A DNA stretch of 64,000 nucleotides, from contig JAIUNK010000016.1 of the NCBI GenBank assembly GCA_020161845.1, forward strand, positions 29,957 through 93,956. The letters are read 5' to 3'. A program made the translations under genes and the position numbers. Below, piece by piece: positions 25,505 through 33,924 of this stretch. This DNA comes from Actinomycetota bacterium. Lineage in GTDB: Bacteria; Actinomycetota; Actinomycetes; Actinomycetales; Dermatophilaceae. The number at the start of each line of letters is the position of its first letter. The stretch's first letter is position 1. A model generated the notes under the pieces. The model did not search any database and had not been told where the DNA came from. It saw nothing but the letters and a program-made list of their open reading frames with translations.

Positions 25505-26737
25505 ATGGCCGAGCCGAGAGATTTCTCCGTCCAGGACCACCTCCAGGACCACCTCCAGGGCGACGTCCAGGATGGCGTCCAGGATGGTCCGAACGGGTGG
25601 CCGGACCCCTCCCGGCGGTGCCCACCGCCGCGCGCCGCGACCGGCCATGGCACGGTGCTGGAGTCGTACGCGCCGGGCTGGTTCTGGTGTGGCGGGGGCT
25701 CCCGACGGAGCACCGTCCTGATGCTCGGCACGACGTTCACGCTCTTCGTGGTGGTCGGGCTGAGCGGCGTGAGCCACTATCGCGCCGACGCGACGGGGCC
25801 GTTCGGGGAACGCGTCGGGCCGGTGGTGGCCACGACCGCGCTCCTGCTGGCCGGCTATGCGGCCCTGGCCCGGTGGCCGCGGATCGTCATCACGGATAGT
25901 CACCTGCTGGTGCGTCGATGGCGCTGGACCCGGATCCGCCGGACCGACCTCGTGCGCGGGGGCAGCCACGTGATGGGCGGCGGCACCGAGGACTCGGTCA
26001 CGACCGTCCGGGCGGCGGGCCTTGCGCCCCTCACCCTGACGCAGCGCCGGTGGGGCCCGGAGGTCCTGGCCCGGGTCCGTGCGCTGACCTCGTCCGTCGT
26101 CGATGTGGACGAGTACGTGGCCACCGTGCCCGTCGCCCCCCGGGTGGCGTCCGCCGGAGAGCACCGCTCGGCGGTGCCGCTGCCGATCGTGCTGCGCAAA
26201 CGCACCTGGTGGGCCTGCCTGCTGGTGCCGCTCGCGGCTGCCCTGATGGGCGGCTCGGGCGTCGCGTGTCTGGTGGCCGGGGTTCTCGCCTACCTGCTGG
26301 CCGCCGCGGTGGCCGGGTGGATCCGCGCGGGGCGTCGCGTGACGATCTCGCCGGGAGAGGTGGTGGTACGACGCCGGTTGTCCCGCAGTGTCATTCCGGT
26401 CGGGGACTGCGCCGTCGCGACGTACGCCCAGCCCGCACCGCGGAACTTCCTCGGCACGTGGTCCTGGTGGTGGCGCAAGCGCACCCGGCTCGAGGTGTAC
26501 GACGCCGCCGGCCGACGGGTGCTGCGGCTGGACGCCAGGTTCGTCAACCCCGATGTCCTGGACCGGGTCGTCGCCGTCGCCGGGAGCTACCGGGATGACT
26601 TCACGACCCGCCGCTCCGGCGCGCGGGTGATCGACGACGGCCTCGACGCCGTCGACGACGCGTGGTTCGTGGTCCGGGTGCTGCGCTCGGTCGGCCGCGG
26701 GGTGGCGGGCCTGTTCGGCTGGCTGCTGTCGCGTTGA
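25505..26737 (+). CDS. Membrane protein with two hydrophobic regions, unknown
   Basis: The 410-aa protein has a polar N terminus with VQDHLQDHLQ-type repeats encoded by a 15-bp repeat. Hydrophobic pairs follow near residues 75-95 and 110-125, and again near 245-285. Each pair is followed by a beta-rich segment (RIVITDSHLLVRRW..., RVTISPGEVVVRRRL...), which resembles paired PH-like domains on the cytosolic side. The C terminus has a further short hydrophobic helix. I do not recognise a named family. ATG 25505 is preceded by GGGGGAG at good spacing. It diverges from aroQ and converges on the VapC-like gene. Confidence 0.7.
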   Translation: MAEPRDFSVQDHLQDHLQGDVQDGVQDGPNGWPDPSRRCPPPRAATGHGTVLESYAPGWFWCGGGSRRSTVLMLGTTFTLFVVVGLSGVSHYRADATGPFGERVGPVVATTALLLAGYAALARWPRIVITDSHLLVRRWRWTRIRRTDLVRGGSHVMGGGTEDSVTTVRAAGLAPLTLTQRRWGPEVLARVRALTSSVVDVDEYVATVPVAPRVASAGEHRSAVPLPIVLRKRTWWACLLVPLAAALMGGSGVACLVAGVLAYLLAAAVAGWIRAGRRVTISPGEVVVRRRLSRSVIPVGDCAVATYAQPAPRNFLGTWSWWWRKRTRLEVYDAAGRRVLRLDARFVNPDVLDRVVAVAGSYRDDFTTRRSGARVIDDGLDAVDDAWFVVRVLRSVGRGVAGLFGWLLSR

Positions 26738-26755
26738 CCCCCTCGGGTCGGGCGG

Positions 26756-27163
26756 TCAGGGCGCGAGGATCGTGAGCCGCGGAAACGCCGTACGGTAGCG
26801 CGTGGCGTCGCGCGTCAGCAGCCGGTATGCCCGAACGGCCGCGTGGGCGCCGATGAAGAAGTCCGGCAGGGTCGTTGCCCGAGTTCCGCCTCTTCGGCGG
26901 TAAGCGGCATGGGCTTTCGCCGCGAGGAAGGCCGCCTCCCACGGCAGGTTCTCCCGGACGAAGTGGGCAGCAGGCAGCGCCTCCTCCAGCTCTGCCACGT
27001 CGGTGAACCGAACGGAGATCTCGGCATAGACGACCTGATTGACCACGACAGGGCCTGCCTCGATGGCCTCGGCAAGCGCATCCTCCGCCCACGAGCCCCA
27101 GCGCGGATCCCGGGTGAACATGTCGAGCAGGACGTTGGCGTCGAGGAGGGTGGTCTCAGCCAT
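26756..27163 (-). CDS. PIN-domain toxin, VapC-like
   Basis: A predicted Mg2+-dependent RNase that would inhibit translation when free. The 135-aa protein has the PIN-domain acidic residues Asp8 (LLDANVLLD), Glu48 (YAEISVRF), Asp101 (PDFFIGAHA) and Asp119 (TRDATRYR). It follows and overlaps by 8 nt an AbrB-fold antitoxin gene, the usual order for a VapBC module, so the two are translationally coupled. The target RNA is unknown. Confidence 0.87.
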   Translation of the reverse strand: MAETTLLDANVLLDMFTRDPRWGSWAEDALAEAIEAGPVVVNQVVYAEISVRFTDVAELEEALPAAHFVRENLPWEAAFLAAKAHAAYRRRGGTRATTLPDFFIGAHAAVRAYRLLTRDATRYRTAFPRLTILAP

Positions 27164-27377
27164 CCCGGGTCAAGGCCATGATCTCGTCCGTGCTCATGGC
27201 GACGTCCCCGCGTCCCCGCAGGGAGGCGGCGATGGCCCGGCCGCGCCCCGTTCCCGTCTTGCGCAGGATCAACGCTCCGTCGCGCAGCTCGAAGGCGACA
27301 TCGCTGCCGGGCCCGATGCCCAACTCGTCCCGGAGGTGCTTGGGGATGGTGACCTGGCCTTTCTCTCCGACCAACAT
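27156..27377 (-). CDS. AbrB/SpoVT-fold antitoxin, VapB-like
   Basis: The 73-aa protein begins with the swapped-hairpin DNA-binding pattern GEKGQVTIPKHLRDELGIGPGSDVAFEL, followed by a C-terminal tail (RGRGDVAMSTDEIMALTR) that would wrap the PIN toxin. It starts at ATG 27377 with TAGGAT exactly 6 nt upstream, so the mRNA is probably leaderless. That promoter lies inside an inverted repeat, which suggests the usual autoregulation by the antitoxin-toxin complex. Confidence 0.88.
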   Translation of the reverse strand: MLVGEKGQVTIPKHLRDELGIGPGSDVAFELRDGALILRKTGTGRGRAIAASLRGRGDVAMSTDEIMALTRDG

Positions 27378-27399
27378 GTAGGAATCCTACCATTCCTAC
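27378..27399. promoter_or_regulatory. Autoregulatory operator of the VapBC-like pair
   Basis: GTAGGAAT and ATTCCTAC, 8-nt perfect arms with a 6-nt spacer, directly abut the antitoxin ATG and cover its -10 element TAGGAT (minus strand, 27384-27389). The position would block both transcription and start-codon access. Confidence 0.65.
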
Positions 27400-27420
27400 T
27401 CTTACGGCGCTCGCCGACGC

Positions 27421-28401
27421 TCAGCTCCACGACCCCGACGTCATCCGGGGCGGCGCTACCACGCCCCGCACCAGGTCGGCGTCGCAGTTCCCGCCGGTCA
27501 TGACGACGGCGGCGACGGCGCCGGGCGGCCGCTCCGCGTCGGCGAGCAGGCCCGCCAGCGCGATGGCGCCGGCGGGTTCGGGCATCTGGTGCGTCGTCTG
27601 CCAGAGCAACCGCATCGCCTCGTGCGCCGCAACCTCGCTGACCTGGACGATCCGGGCTGCGCCCGCGAGGATCACGTCCAGGGCGGCGGGGATCGGCACC
27701 CGGCAGGCGACGCCGTCGACGAAGGTGTCCGCGGATGGCGTGCTCACTGCTCACCCCGCTGCGAAGGACAAGGCGTACGCCGGCGCGCCCTGCGCCACGA
27801 CACCGACGACCTCGGTGGCGGCACCAAGGAGGTCGCGGACCGCGATCTGGGCGCAGATCCCCGAGCCCTGGCCGACGGGGACGTAGACCACGTCCAATGG
27901 CCCGGCCTGATCGTGGAGTTCGGCTGCGGCCGTGGCGACCCCGGCGACCAGGTCGGGATGCCAGGCCGGGACGGCGCACAGGCCTCGGGCGTCCGCCATG
28001 GTCATTGCCTGCTCGAAGGCCTCTTGGAAGTCTCGCCCGTGCACGACGAGCTCGGCGCCGAAACCCGTCATCGACGCGTTCTTGTCGGGACTGTTCCCCT
28101 CCGGGACCACGATGGTCACGGGCAGGCCGTGGGCTCGCCCCGCGTACGCCACCGACTGCCCGTGGTTGCCCCGCGTCGCGGCGATCAGGCCGGAGACCGC
28201 ACGCCCCGAGCGGGCCAGTCGCTCGGCGAACACGAGCCCGCCCCGGACCTTGAACGCGCCTGTGGGCGTGGCGTTCTCGTGCTTGACCCAGGTGGGTGTG
28301 CCGACGGCCTGCTCCAGCAGGGGCCACCGATAGGCGGGCGTCACCGGGACGTGCTCGCGCACGATACGTGTCGCCCCGGCCAGATCCTCGCTCGCCAGCA
28401 T
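27421..28401 (-). pseudogene. Threonine/serine dehydratase-like gene interrupted by in-frame TGA
   Basis: A fold-type II PLP enzyme. The first 216 residues contain the PLP lysine motif TPTGAFKVRGG, the substrate loop ATRGNHGQSVAYA, the PEGNSPDKN segment and the phosphate loop VGQGSG. A TGA (27751-27753) then interrupts the frame after LSFAAG, and the same frame continues with STPSADTFVDGVACRVP, the normal continuation in this family, to a stop at 27421. CGA (Arg) to TGA would explain it by one transition. The upstream piece alone lacks the C-terminal part of the fold. A GTG at 27747 after GGGGTGA could restart the rest. TAGGCT lies 7 nt before ATG 28401, marking a leaderless start. Confidence 0.82.
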
Positions 28402-28489
28402 GCCGCCGAGCCTAATAGGGGTCCATCGCGCGCGGTCTCGCCCGCGGTGGTGTGCGGCCAAGGCGGTGTCCGAGTCCGGCGGCGCGTGG

Positions 28490-30172
28490 CTAGCCTGTTC
28501 GAGGCAGCAGCCCGGGAGTCGACTCCGGAGCGGGTTGCGCCTCTGCCCACGTCAGGATCGGAGGCGCGGCGGAGGCATAGGTGTGCCCGGTCGGGGTGGT
28601 CGTCTCGATCACGTGCCGGCCGAGTTTGAGCGGGTCACGGACTGCCCGGGCCGACCAGCCCGGTGCGGTCTTGGCGTGGTTGCACCGTTCGCACAAACCC
28701 TGCCCGTTGTCGGGGCTGGTGGACCCACCGAGGGCATGGTCCTGTGCGTGGTCGAGGTGCCGGATCGGGGCGCCGCAGAACGGGGTTCGGCAGTAGCGGT
28801 CGCGCGCCAGGAGTAACCGACGCATCGTCGGCGGGAAGAACCGCGCCCGGGCGTCGATCGTGGTGACCTGTCCGCTGACGGGGTCGGTGAGAAGTCGCCG
28901 GATCCAGACCTTGCCGTGAGCGTCGATGGTGTCGCGCAGCCAGCGCCGGGCCGTCTCGGCCGGGATCGGGCCATATCCCACCAGGAACGCCGGTTCCCGG
29001 CCGGCCGCACAACGTCGCTCGGTCGCACCGGTCGTCGGGGACGCATCGGACCCACCGGGGAGCGTCGCGGCGGTGTCCGGCTCGACATCGGTCGGTCTTG
29101 CGTCGGCCGACCCAGCGTTCTCGGACTGGGACTTCTCGGACGGGGCGTTCTCGGACGGGGCGTTGTCGAATGGGGCGTTCTCAGACTGGGCCGTCTCGGA
29201 CGGGGCGTTTTCAGGCGGGGCGTTCTCAGACTTGACGTTGTCAGACTTGGCGTGCTCGGTCTCGGTTTGCGCAGCGTCTGCCGGGCCGTTCTCTGCTGGG
29301 GTGGCCTCGGCTTCGTCGTCGGCGTCTCTGCGGAGGGCCTCGTCCGTCATGATCAGCTGAAGCTCCACCGGCAAAGCGCCGGCATGCTCGACGCCGGTGA
29401 GGCGTGCGGCCAGGCAATCCGCCATGATCTGGCCCCGGCTGCGCGGATCACCGGCGGCCCGGGCCGCATCGGCCGCTGCACGCAATGCCGCCAAACAGGC
29501 CACGCCCTGACGCACCGGCAGGTATGCCGACAAGATCGACATCGTGTCCGGCGCCGGACGCAGCGAGACGTATCGCTCGGACTCGGCGTGCTTGCCCCGC
29601 CGGACCGGCACGGTCGGGTCGACCTTATAGGCGGCCTGTGCCGCGGCGGCCCGCACGGCCCGGTTCGACATGGCCCCGATGTCGGTGGGCCTGCCGTGGG
29701 CCGGGTTGAGGGCCACATCGACCTCGGCTCTGCCGGCCGCGTCGAGCAGGGCCACCTCGGTGGCGATCAGGCCGGCGCGGTATTCACTGAGCTCTCCGGC
29801 GACGAATCGCATCATCGTGGCCGGCATGTCGACACACAGGATCTTCGCCTGCGCCAACAGGGACGCTCCCCGAGTGGGCGACTCCCGTCGCGCCAGGGCG
29901 ATCTGTTCGGCGACGCCACGGCCCTGACGGCTCGCCGGCACCCCCGCTGCCGCCTGTGCCCGGCGTTCGGCGACATCGAAGCTGACCGCGAGCCGCGCCT
30001 GCCGCGCACCGATCGCGTTCTTCAGCGTCTCCAGCGCCGCCATCTCCTCGATGGTCGTCGCACGGGACAGGCCACCGACCGACGTATCGACCACGTCGCG
30101 CAGCCACGCCGTCACGTCCATCGCACGTTTGCCGGGATCCATCGATGCGGTCACCTGTGCGATGCTGGACAT
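28490..30172 (-). CDS. DUF222-HNH endonuclease-like protein (13E12 repeat family)
   Basis: The 560-aa protein has a long helical DUF222 region (residues 1-290), a hydrophilic repeat linker, and a C-terminal HNH-type nuclease domain: RDRYCRTPFCGAPIRHLDHAQD, then GGSTSPDNGQGLCERCNHAK. This architecture is that of the abundant actinobacterial 13E12/DUF222 proteins. Their biological role is not settled; the HNH fold implies DNA cleavage. The linker (about residues 305-355) holds nine SENAP-like pentapeptides. TAAGCT lies exactly 6 nt before ATG 30172, which supports a leaderless start. The gene stands alone, without transposase or inverted repeats nearby. Confidence 0.85.
   Translation of the reverse strand: MSSIAQVTASMDPGKRAMDVTAWLRDVVDTSVGGLSRATTIEEMAALETLKNAIGARQARLAVSFDVAERRAQAAAGVPASRQGRGVAEQIALARRESPTRGASLLAQAKILCVDMPATMMRFVAGELSEYRAGLIATEVALLDAAGRAEVDVALNPAHGRPTDIGAMSNRAVRAAAAQAAYKVDPTVPVRRGKHAESERYVSLRPAPDTMSILSAYLPVRQGVACLAALRAAADAARAAGDPRSRGQIMADCLAARLTGVEHAGALPVELQLIMTDEALRRDADDEAEATPAENGPADAAQTETEHAKSDNVKSENAPPENAPSETAQSENAPFDNAPSENAPSEKSQSENAGSADARPTDVEPDTAATLPGGSDASPTTGATERRCAAGREPAFLVGYGPIPAETARRWLRDTIDAHGKVWIRRLLTDPVSGQVTTIDARARFFPPTMRRLLLARDRYCRTPFCGAPIRHLDHAQDHALGGSTSPDNGQGLCERCNHAKTAPGWSARAVRDPLKLGRHVIETTTPTGHTYASAAPPILTWAEAQPAPESTPGLLPRTG
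29117..29251. repeat. Nine 15-bp imperfect tandem repeats inside the HNH gene
   Basis: Units related to GTTCTCGGACGGGGC repeat nine times without breaking frame and encode SENAP-type pentapeptides (SDNVK, SENAP, PENAP, SETAQ, and so on). The unit is a multiple of three, so copy-number change would alter only linker length. Confidence 0.8.
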
Positions 30173-30554
30173 GGAACAAGCTTACTAATAAGGCCCCTCA
30201 TGCGCAAGCCTTCACGTGCCCTCGAGGCGGTCCTTCGTAGCTTCCTTCGTAGCTGCGGCCGGCGGAGGCTCCAGCGATGGCACTCGCGAGAAGCTGCATT
30301 TTAACGCATCGTCTCCGAATCTAATAACTTGTGGCAACCGGCCGCATGGCCCGGGCGCGGTCCGGACGACGATCAACCGCCTGGCCGCCTGGCCGCCTGG
30401 CCGCCTGGCCGCCTGGCCGCCTGGCCGCCTGGCCGCCTGACCGCCTGACCGCCTGACCGCCTGAAGTCGTCCCGTTACCTCAAGTCAACCTGAGGTCGGA
30501 CCGCCAAGACCCATGCTGGAGCCGAGGTCGGAAGCCTGCTGGTAACCTGACGCG
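30173..30554. other. Intergenic region of 382 nt before the polyamine operon
   Basis: No gene is apparent. It contains an AT-richer stretch next to the HNH gene (its promoter), the octamer repeat at 30377-30464, and the leaderless promoter hexamer TAACCT (30543-30548) of speD. Confidence 0.6.
30377..30464. repeat. Eleven tandem copies of an 8-bp unit
   Basis: Seven exact copies of CCGCCTGG are followed by four exact copies of CCGCCTGA, 88 bp without interruption, 79 nt upstream of speD's hexamer. The homogeneity suggests recent slippage and probable length variation between strains. It is not a CRISPR: there are no spacers. Confidence 0.95.
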
Positions 30555-30929
30555 GTGCACGAATCTCCCGCCGGTGGCCTGGGCGTCCAAGTGGCCGCCG
30601 ATCTCTATGGTTGCGACCCCGCACTCGTCGATGACGTCCCGGCGTTGGAACGACTTCTCCATGCAGCGGCGGAGGCCTCGAACGCCACGGTCGTCGACGC
30701 GTTGACCCATACCTTCACCCCCGTCGGTGCCACGATCGCGCTCGTCCTCGCCGAGTCGCATCTGATCCTGCACACCTGGCCAGAGCATGAATTCGTCGCC
30801 CTGGACGCCTTCACGTGCAGCGAGGCGATGAACCCGGAGGCGGCCGTCGAGGTCGTCCGCGCGGGCCTGCGGGCGCAGCGGGTCGAATCCAGTGTCGTGC
30901 CGCGCGGCAGCGCGTTCGCGAGGACCTAA
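30555..30929 (+). CDS. speD: S-adenosylmethionine decarboxylase proenzyme
   Basis: Makes decarboxylated SAM, the aminopropyl donor for spermidine. The 124-aa protein matches the short prokaryotic class: ADLYGCDPALVDD near the N terminus, then LAESHLILHTWPE with Ser68 as the autocleavage and pyruvoyl site and His73, and the catalytic Cys in DAFTCSE. TAACCT ends exactly 6 nt before GTG 30555, so the mRNA is probably leaderless. speE begins 11 nt after its stop, and a PLP decarboxylase overlaps speE, giving a three-gene polyamine operon. Confidence 0.93.
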   Translation: MHESPAGGLGVQVAADLYGCDPALVDDVPALERLLHAAAEASNATVVDALTHTFTPVGATIALVLAESHLILHTWPEHEFVALDAFTCSEAMNPEAAVEVVRAGLRAQRVESSVVPRGSAFART

Positions 30930-30939
30930 GGGCCACTTG

Positions 30940-31809
30940 ATGGTGTGGTTCACGGAAGCGGAGCTGCCGGGTGGTAGCAGCGGGATCCGGGTCAGCATCG
31001 AGGTCACGGCGCAGCTCGTCGATGAGCGCACCGAGTTCGGCCACATTGCGATCTACGACTCGCCGTTCTTCGGCCGATTCCTGGCCTTGGATGGAATCGT
31101 GCAGGTCAGCGAGTCGGACGAGTTTATCTATCACGAGATGATGGTGACCCTGCCGGGGTTGCTGCACGGCGCCCCGCAGCGCGTCCTCATCCTCGGCGGC
31201 GGCGACGGCGGTGCCCTCAAGCACGCTCTAGGTTTCCCGTCGTGCCGTGCCGCGACACAAGTCGAGATCGACGATCGGGTGCGTGAACTGTGCGCGCAGT
31301 ACCTGCCGTCGGTCTCCAGCGGGGCCTTCGAGGACCCGCGGGCGCGCCTCGTCTGCGGTGACGCCTACGAGGCGGTCACCGCCACGGACGAGACCTTCGA
31401 CGTGATCACCCTCGACCTCACCGACCCCGTGCCCGACGGGCCGGCCGCCCGGCTGTTCCAGGCCGAATACCTTGCGGCGGTGCGGGATCGGTTGACCGAG
31501 ACCGGCATCGCCGCCATCCACTGCGGGTCGCTGCTGTTCCAGGAGGACGAGGTGACGCAGATGACGCGGATGATGGCCGAGGTCTTCCCGCACAGCACGC
31601 TGCGCAGCGCCGTCGTGCCCACCTATCAGTTGAGCCCATTCGGCTTCCTGTATGGCAGCCGGGCCCCGCTGCCCGACCTGACCGACGCCGAGTACGACGC
31701 CCGCGCAGCGCAACTCACGCTCGCCCCGCAATTTCTCAACGCGCGAATGCTCGCGGCCACCGCGGCGCTGCCGACCTATCAGGAACGCCGCTTCCGGGGG
31801 ACGGCATGA
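30940..31809 (+). CDS. speE: Spermidine synthase (polyamine aminopropyltransferase)
   Basis: Transfers an aminopropyl group from decarboxylated SAM to putrescine. The 289-aa protein has the expected motifs: YDSPFFGRFLALDGIVQVSESDE, YHEMMVTLP, LILGGGDGGALKHAL for cofactor binding, GDAYEAV, and the catalytic DLTDP(V)PDGPA segment. ATG 30940 lies 11 nt after speD. Its stop overlaps the ATG of the downstream decarboxylase by 4 nt. The cytosolic enzyme would work directly with SpeD and the decarboxylase. Confidence 0.94.
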   Translation: MVWFTEAELPGGSSGIRVSIEVTAQLVDERTEFGHIAIYDSPFFGRFLALDGIVQVSESDEFIYHEMMVTLPGLLHGAPQRVLILGGGDGGALKHALGFPSCRAATQVEIDDRVRELCAQYLPSVSSGAFEDPRARLVCGDAYEAVTATDETFDVITLDLTDPVPDGPAARLFQAEYLAAVRDRLTETGIAAIHCGSLLFQEDEVTQMTRMMAEVFPHSTLRSAVVPTYQLSPFGFLYGSRAPLPDLTDAEYDARAAQLTLAPQFLNARMLAATAALPTYQERRFRGTA

Positions 31810-32969
31810 CCGCACCGGCCGGATTGACCGCGCCGGCGGTGGGACAGGGTCACACCGATCACGCCGGTCACGCCGGGCCCGCCGCCGCCTACCCCCGGCT
31901 CGTGCTGCACCCCGAAAAGGCCGCGGCGCAGGTCGACGCCATCCGGGCCGGCCTGCCGGGTTTCGAGATCCTCTACGCCGTGAAGTCGCTCGCCCACCCG
32001 GCGATCCTGCGCGCCATCGCACCCGCGGTGACCGGCTTCGAGGTGGCCTCGCTGCGCGAGGTGCGCGACGTGCTCGGGCTGGGCATCGCCGCGGACCGGT
32101 TGCTGTTCGGCAACCCGGTCAAGCCGGCCCGCGATGTCCGCGAGGCGGCGGGCCTGCGCGTGGACCGCTTCGTGGTGCAGTCCGAGGGCGAGGTGGACAA
32201 GGTCGCGGCGCACGCGCCGGGTGCCCAGGTGCTGGTGCGGTTCGCTCCCGCCGACGCCGTCGGCCCCGCGGACACCGCGCAATTCGCCCGCAAGTTCGGC
32301 TGCGACGCCGCCGCGGTCATCCCGCTGCTGCGCCGGGCCGCCGACGCCGGACTGGTGGCCCGCGGGATCTGCTTCCACGTCGGCACGCAGGTCCCGACGC
32401 CCGAGCCGTGGTGCGCCGGGCTGACCGACGCGGGCTGGCTGGTGGCCGACGCCCGCCGCCTCGGGCTGCCCGTGGACCTGGTCGACATCGGCGGCGGCTT
32501 CCCGGTCGACGAGCAGACCTACCCCGGGGCAGCAGCAACGGTGTTCGCCGGCATCCGCGCCGCGGCGCAGCGATGCCTGCCCCCCGACGTACGGCTCAGC
32601 GCCCAGCCCGGCCGGTTCGTCGCCTCCCCCGCCGGGGACCTGTTCACCTCGGTGATCTCCCGCGAGGAGCGCGGCGGCCTGCCCTGGCTGTTCCTGGACT
32701 GCGGCGTCTTTCACGGGCTGCTGGAGGTGCTGGAGTTCGAGCGGCTGCCGTTCCGCGCCGAGCTGACCCGCGCGGGCACCGCCGATCCCGCGCCGTTCGT
32801 GCTCGCCGGACCCTCCTGCGACGGGTTCGACGTCGTCCCGGGGACCGTCCTGCTGCCCGCCGACACGGGCGAGGGTGACGTCATCGTGCTGCGGGCGGCG
32901 GGCGCCTACGTCGACGGCTACGCCAGCCGCTTCAACGGCATCGACCCCCCGGAGATCATGCTCGCCTGA
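31806..32969 (+). CDS. PLP-dependent ornithine/diaminopimelate-type decarboxylase
   Basis: The 387-aa protein belongs to the alanine-racemase-fold decarboxylases: the PLP Lys is in YAVKSL near residue 60, the PLP-phosphate Gly-rich loop is DIGGGFP, and the second-subunit active-site Cys-Asp is in PSCDGFD. Its start overlaps the speE stop (ATGA), so it is translated with speD and speE. From that context ornithine decarboxylase, giving putrescine, is the likely activity; lysine or carboxynorspermidine decarboxylases share the motifs. The N-terminal 28 residues are low complexity. Confidence 0.85.
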   Translation: MTAPAGLTAPAVGQGHTDHAGHAGPAAAYPRLVLHPEKAAAQVDAIRAGLPGFEILYAVKSLAHPAILRAIAPAVTGFEVASLREVRDVLGLGIAADRLLFGNPVKPARDVREAAGLRVDRFVVQSEGEVDKVAAHAPGAQVLVRFAPADAVGPADTAQFARKFGCDAAAVIPLLRRAADAGLVARGICFHVGTQVPTPEPWCAGLTDAGWLVADARRLGLPVDLVDIGGGFPVDEQTYPGAAATVFAGIRAAAQRCLPPDVRLSAQPGRFVASPAGDLFTSVISREERGGLPWLFLDCGVFHGLLEVLEFERLPFRAELTRAGTADPAPFVLAGPSCDGFDVVPGTVLLPADTGEGDVIVLRAAGAYVDGYASRFNGIDPPEIMLA

Positions 32970-33023
32970 CCGCCGTCGGGCGCCGACGTCGGCGGGCCCG
33001 AACCTCCATCGAAAGGACCCGCC

Positions 33024-33851
33024 ATGACCGTCCTGGCCCCGACCGTGCCCCTCGCCGGCGGCACCCGGATGCCGCAGCTCGGGTTGGGCACCTGGCCGAT
33101 GCAGGGCGAGGACTGCGCCCGGGCCGTCGCCAGCGCCATCGAGACCGGCTACCGGATGATCGACACCGCGGAGAACTACGAGAACGAGGACGGCGTCGGC
33201 GAGGGCATCCGCCGGTCCGGGATCGCTCGCGAGAACCTCTTCGTCACCAGCAAGTTCAACAAGAAGTGGCACAGCGTCGACGGCGTCCGGCAGGCGTGTG
33301 AAGCCTCCCTGGCGCGCCTGGGGCTGGACTACCTCGACCTGTTCCTCATCCATTGGCCCAACCCGACGCAGGGCACGTACGTCGAGGCGTACGAGGGCCT
33401 GATCGCCGTGCGCGACGCCGGGCTGGTCCGCGCCATCGGCACCTCCAACTTCAAGGCGCACCACCTCGCGGACCTCTTCGCGCGCGGCTTCGTGCCCGAG
33501 GTCAACCAGATCCAGCTCGACCCGCACACCCTGCGCGCCGACCTGGTAGCCGTGCACGGCGCCAAGGGCATCGTCACCGAGGCGTGGCGGCCGTTCGGGG
33601 AGCGCGGGGCGTGCGTGACGGATCCCGCCGTCGTGGCGCTGGCGCAGCGGTACGCCGTGAGTCCGCAGCAGATCGTGCTGCGCTGGTTCGTCCAGCACGG
33701 CTACGTGACCTGCCCGAAGTCGGCCGACCCCGCGCGGCAGGCGGCCAACCTCGACGTCTTCGGCTTCGAGCTGACGCCGGACGAGTTGGCCGGCATGACC
33801 GCCGACCGGCCCAACCCCAAGCAGCTCGACGCCGACCGATTCGGGCACTGA
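33024..33851 (+). CDS. Aldo/keto reductase, 2,5-diketo-gluconate reductase-like
   Basis: The 275-aa NADPH-dependent barrel enzyme has the tetrad residues Asp and Tyr in RMIDTAENYENE, Lys in FVTSKFNKKW and His in FLIHWPNP, with the C-terminal cofactor motif CPKSADPARQAANLDVF. Length and layout match single-domain microbial AKR5-type reductases. The substrate is unknown. ATG 33024 follows GAAAGGACC. It lies 54 nt after the polyamine operon on the same strand and may be read from it, though no functional link is clear. Confidence 0.87.
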   Translation: MTVLAPTVPLAGGTRMPQLGLGTWPMQGEDCARAVASAIETGYRMIDTAENYENEDGVGEGIRRSGIARENLFVTSKFNKKWHSVDGVRQACEASLARLGLDYLDLFLIHWPNPTQGTYVEAYEGLIAVRDAGLVRAIGTSNFKAHHLADLFARGFVPEVNQIQLDPHTLRADLVAVHGAKGIVTEAWRPFGERGACVTDPAVVALAQRYAVSPQQIVLRWFVQHGYVTCPKSADPARQAANLDVFGFELTPDELAGMTADRPNPKQLDADRFGH

Positions 33852-33924
33852 CGAGCACGGACGTCGTACGACGGCACCGCCCCGCCCGCTTGAGGGGGTG
33901 GGCCTATCGGGCCTGGTGCGCCGC

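Noticed and set aside
27751-27753. Selenocysteine at the dehydratase TGA
   Set aside because: The family has no selenocysteine at this loop, and no SECIS-like hairpin is evident directly downstream.
30377-30464. CRISPR-like array
   Set aside because: The repeat unit is 8 bp and there are no spacers; it is a simple tandem repeat.
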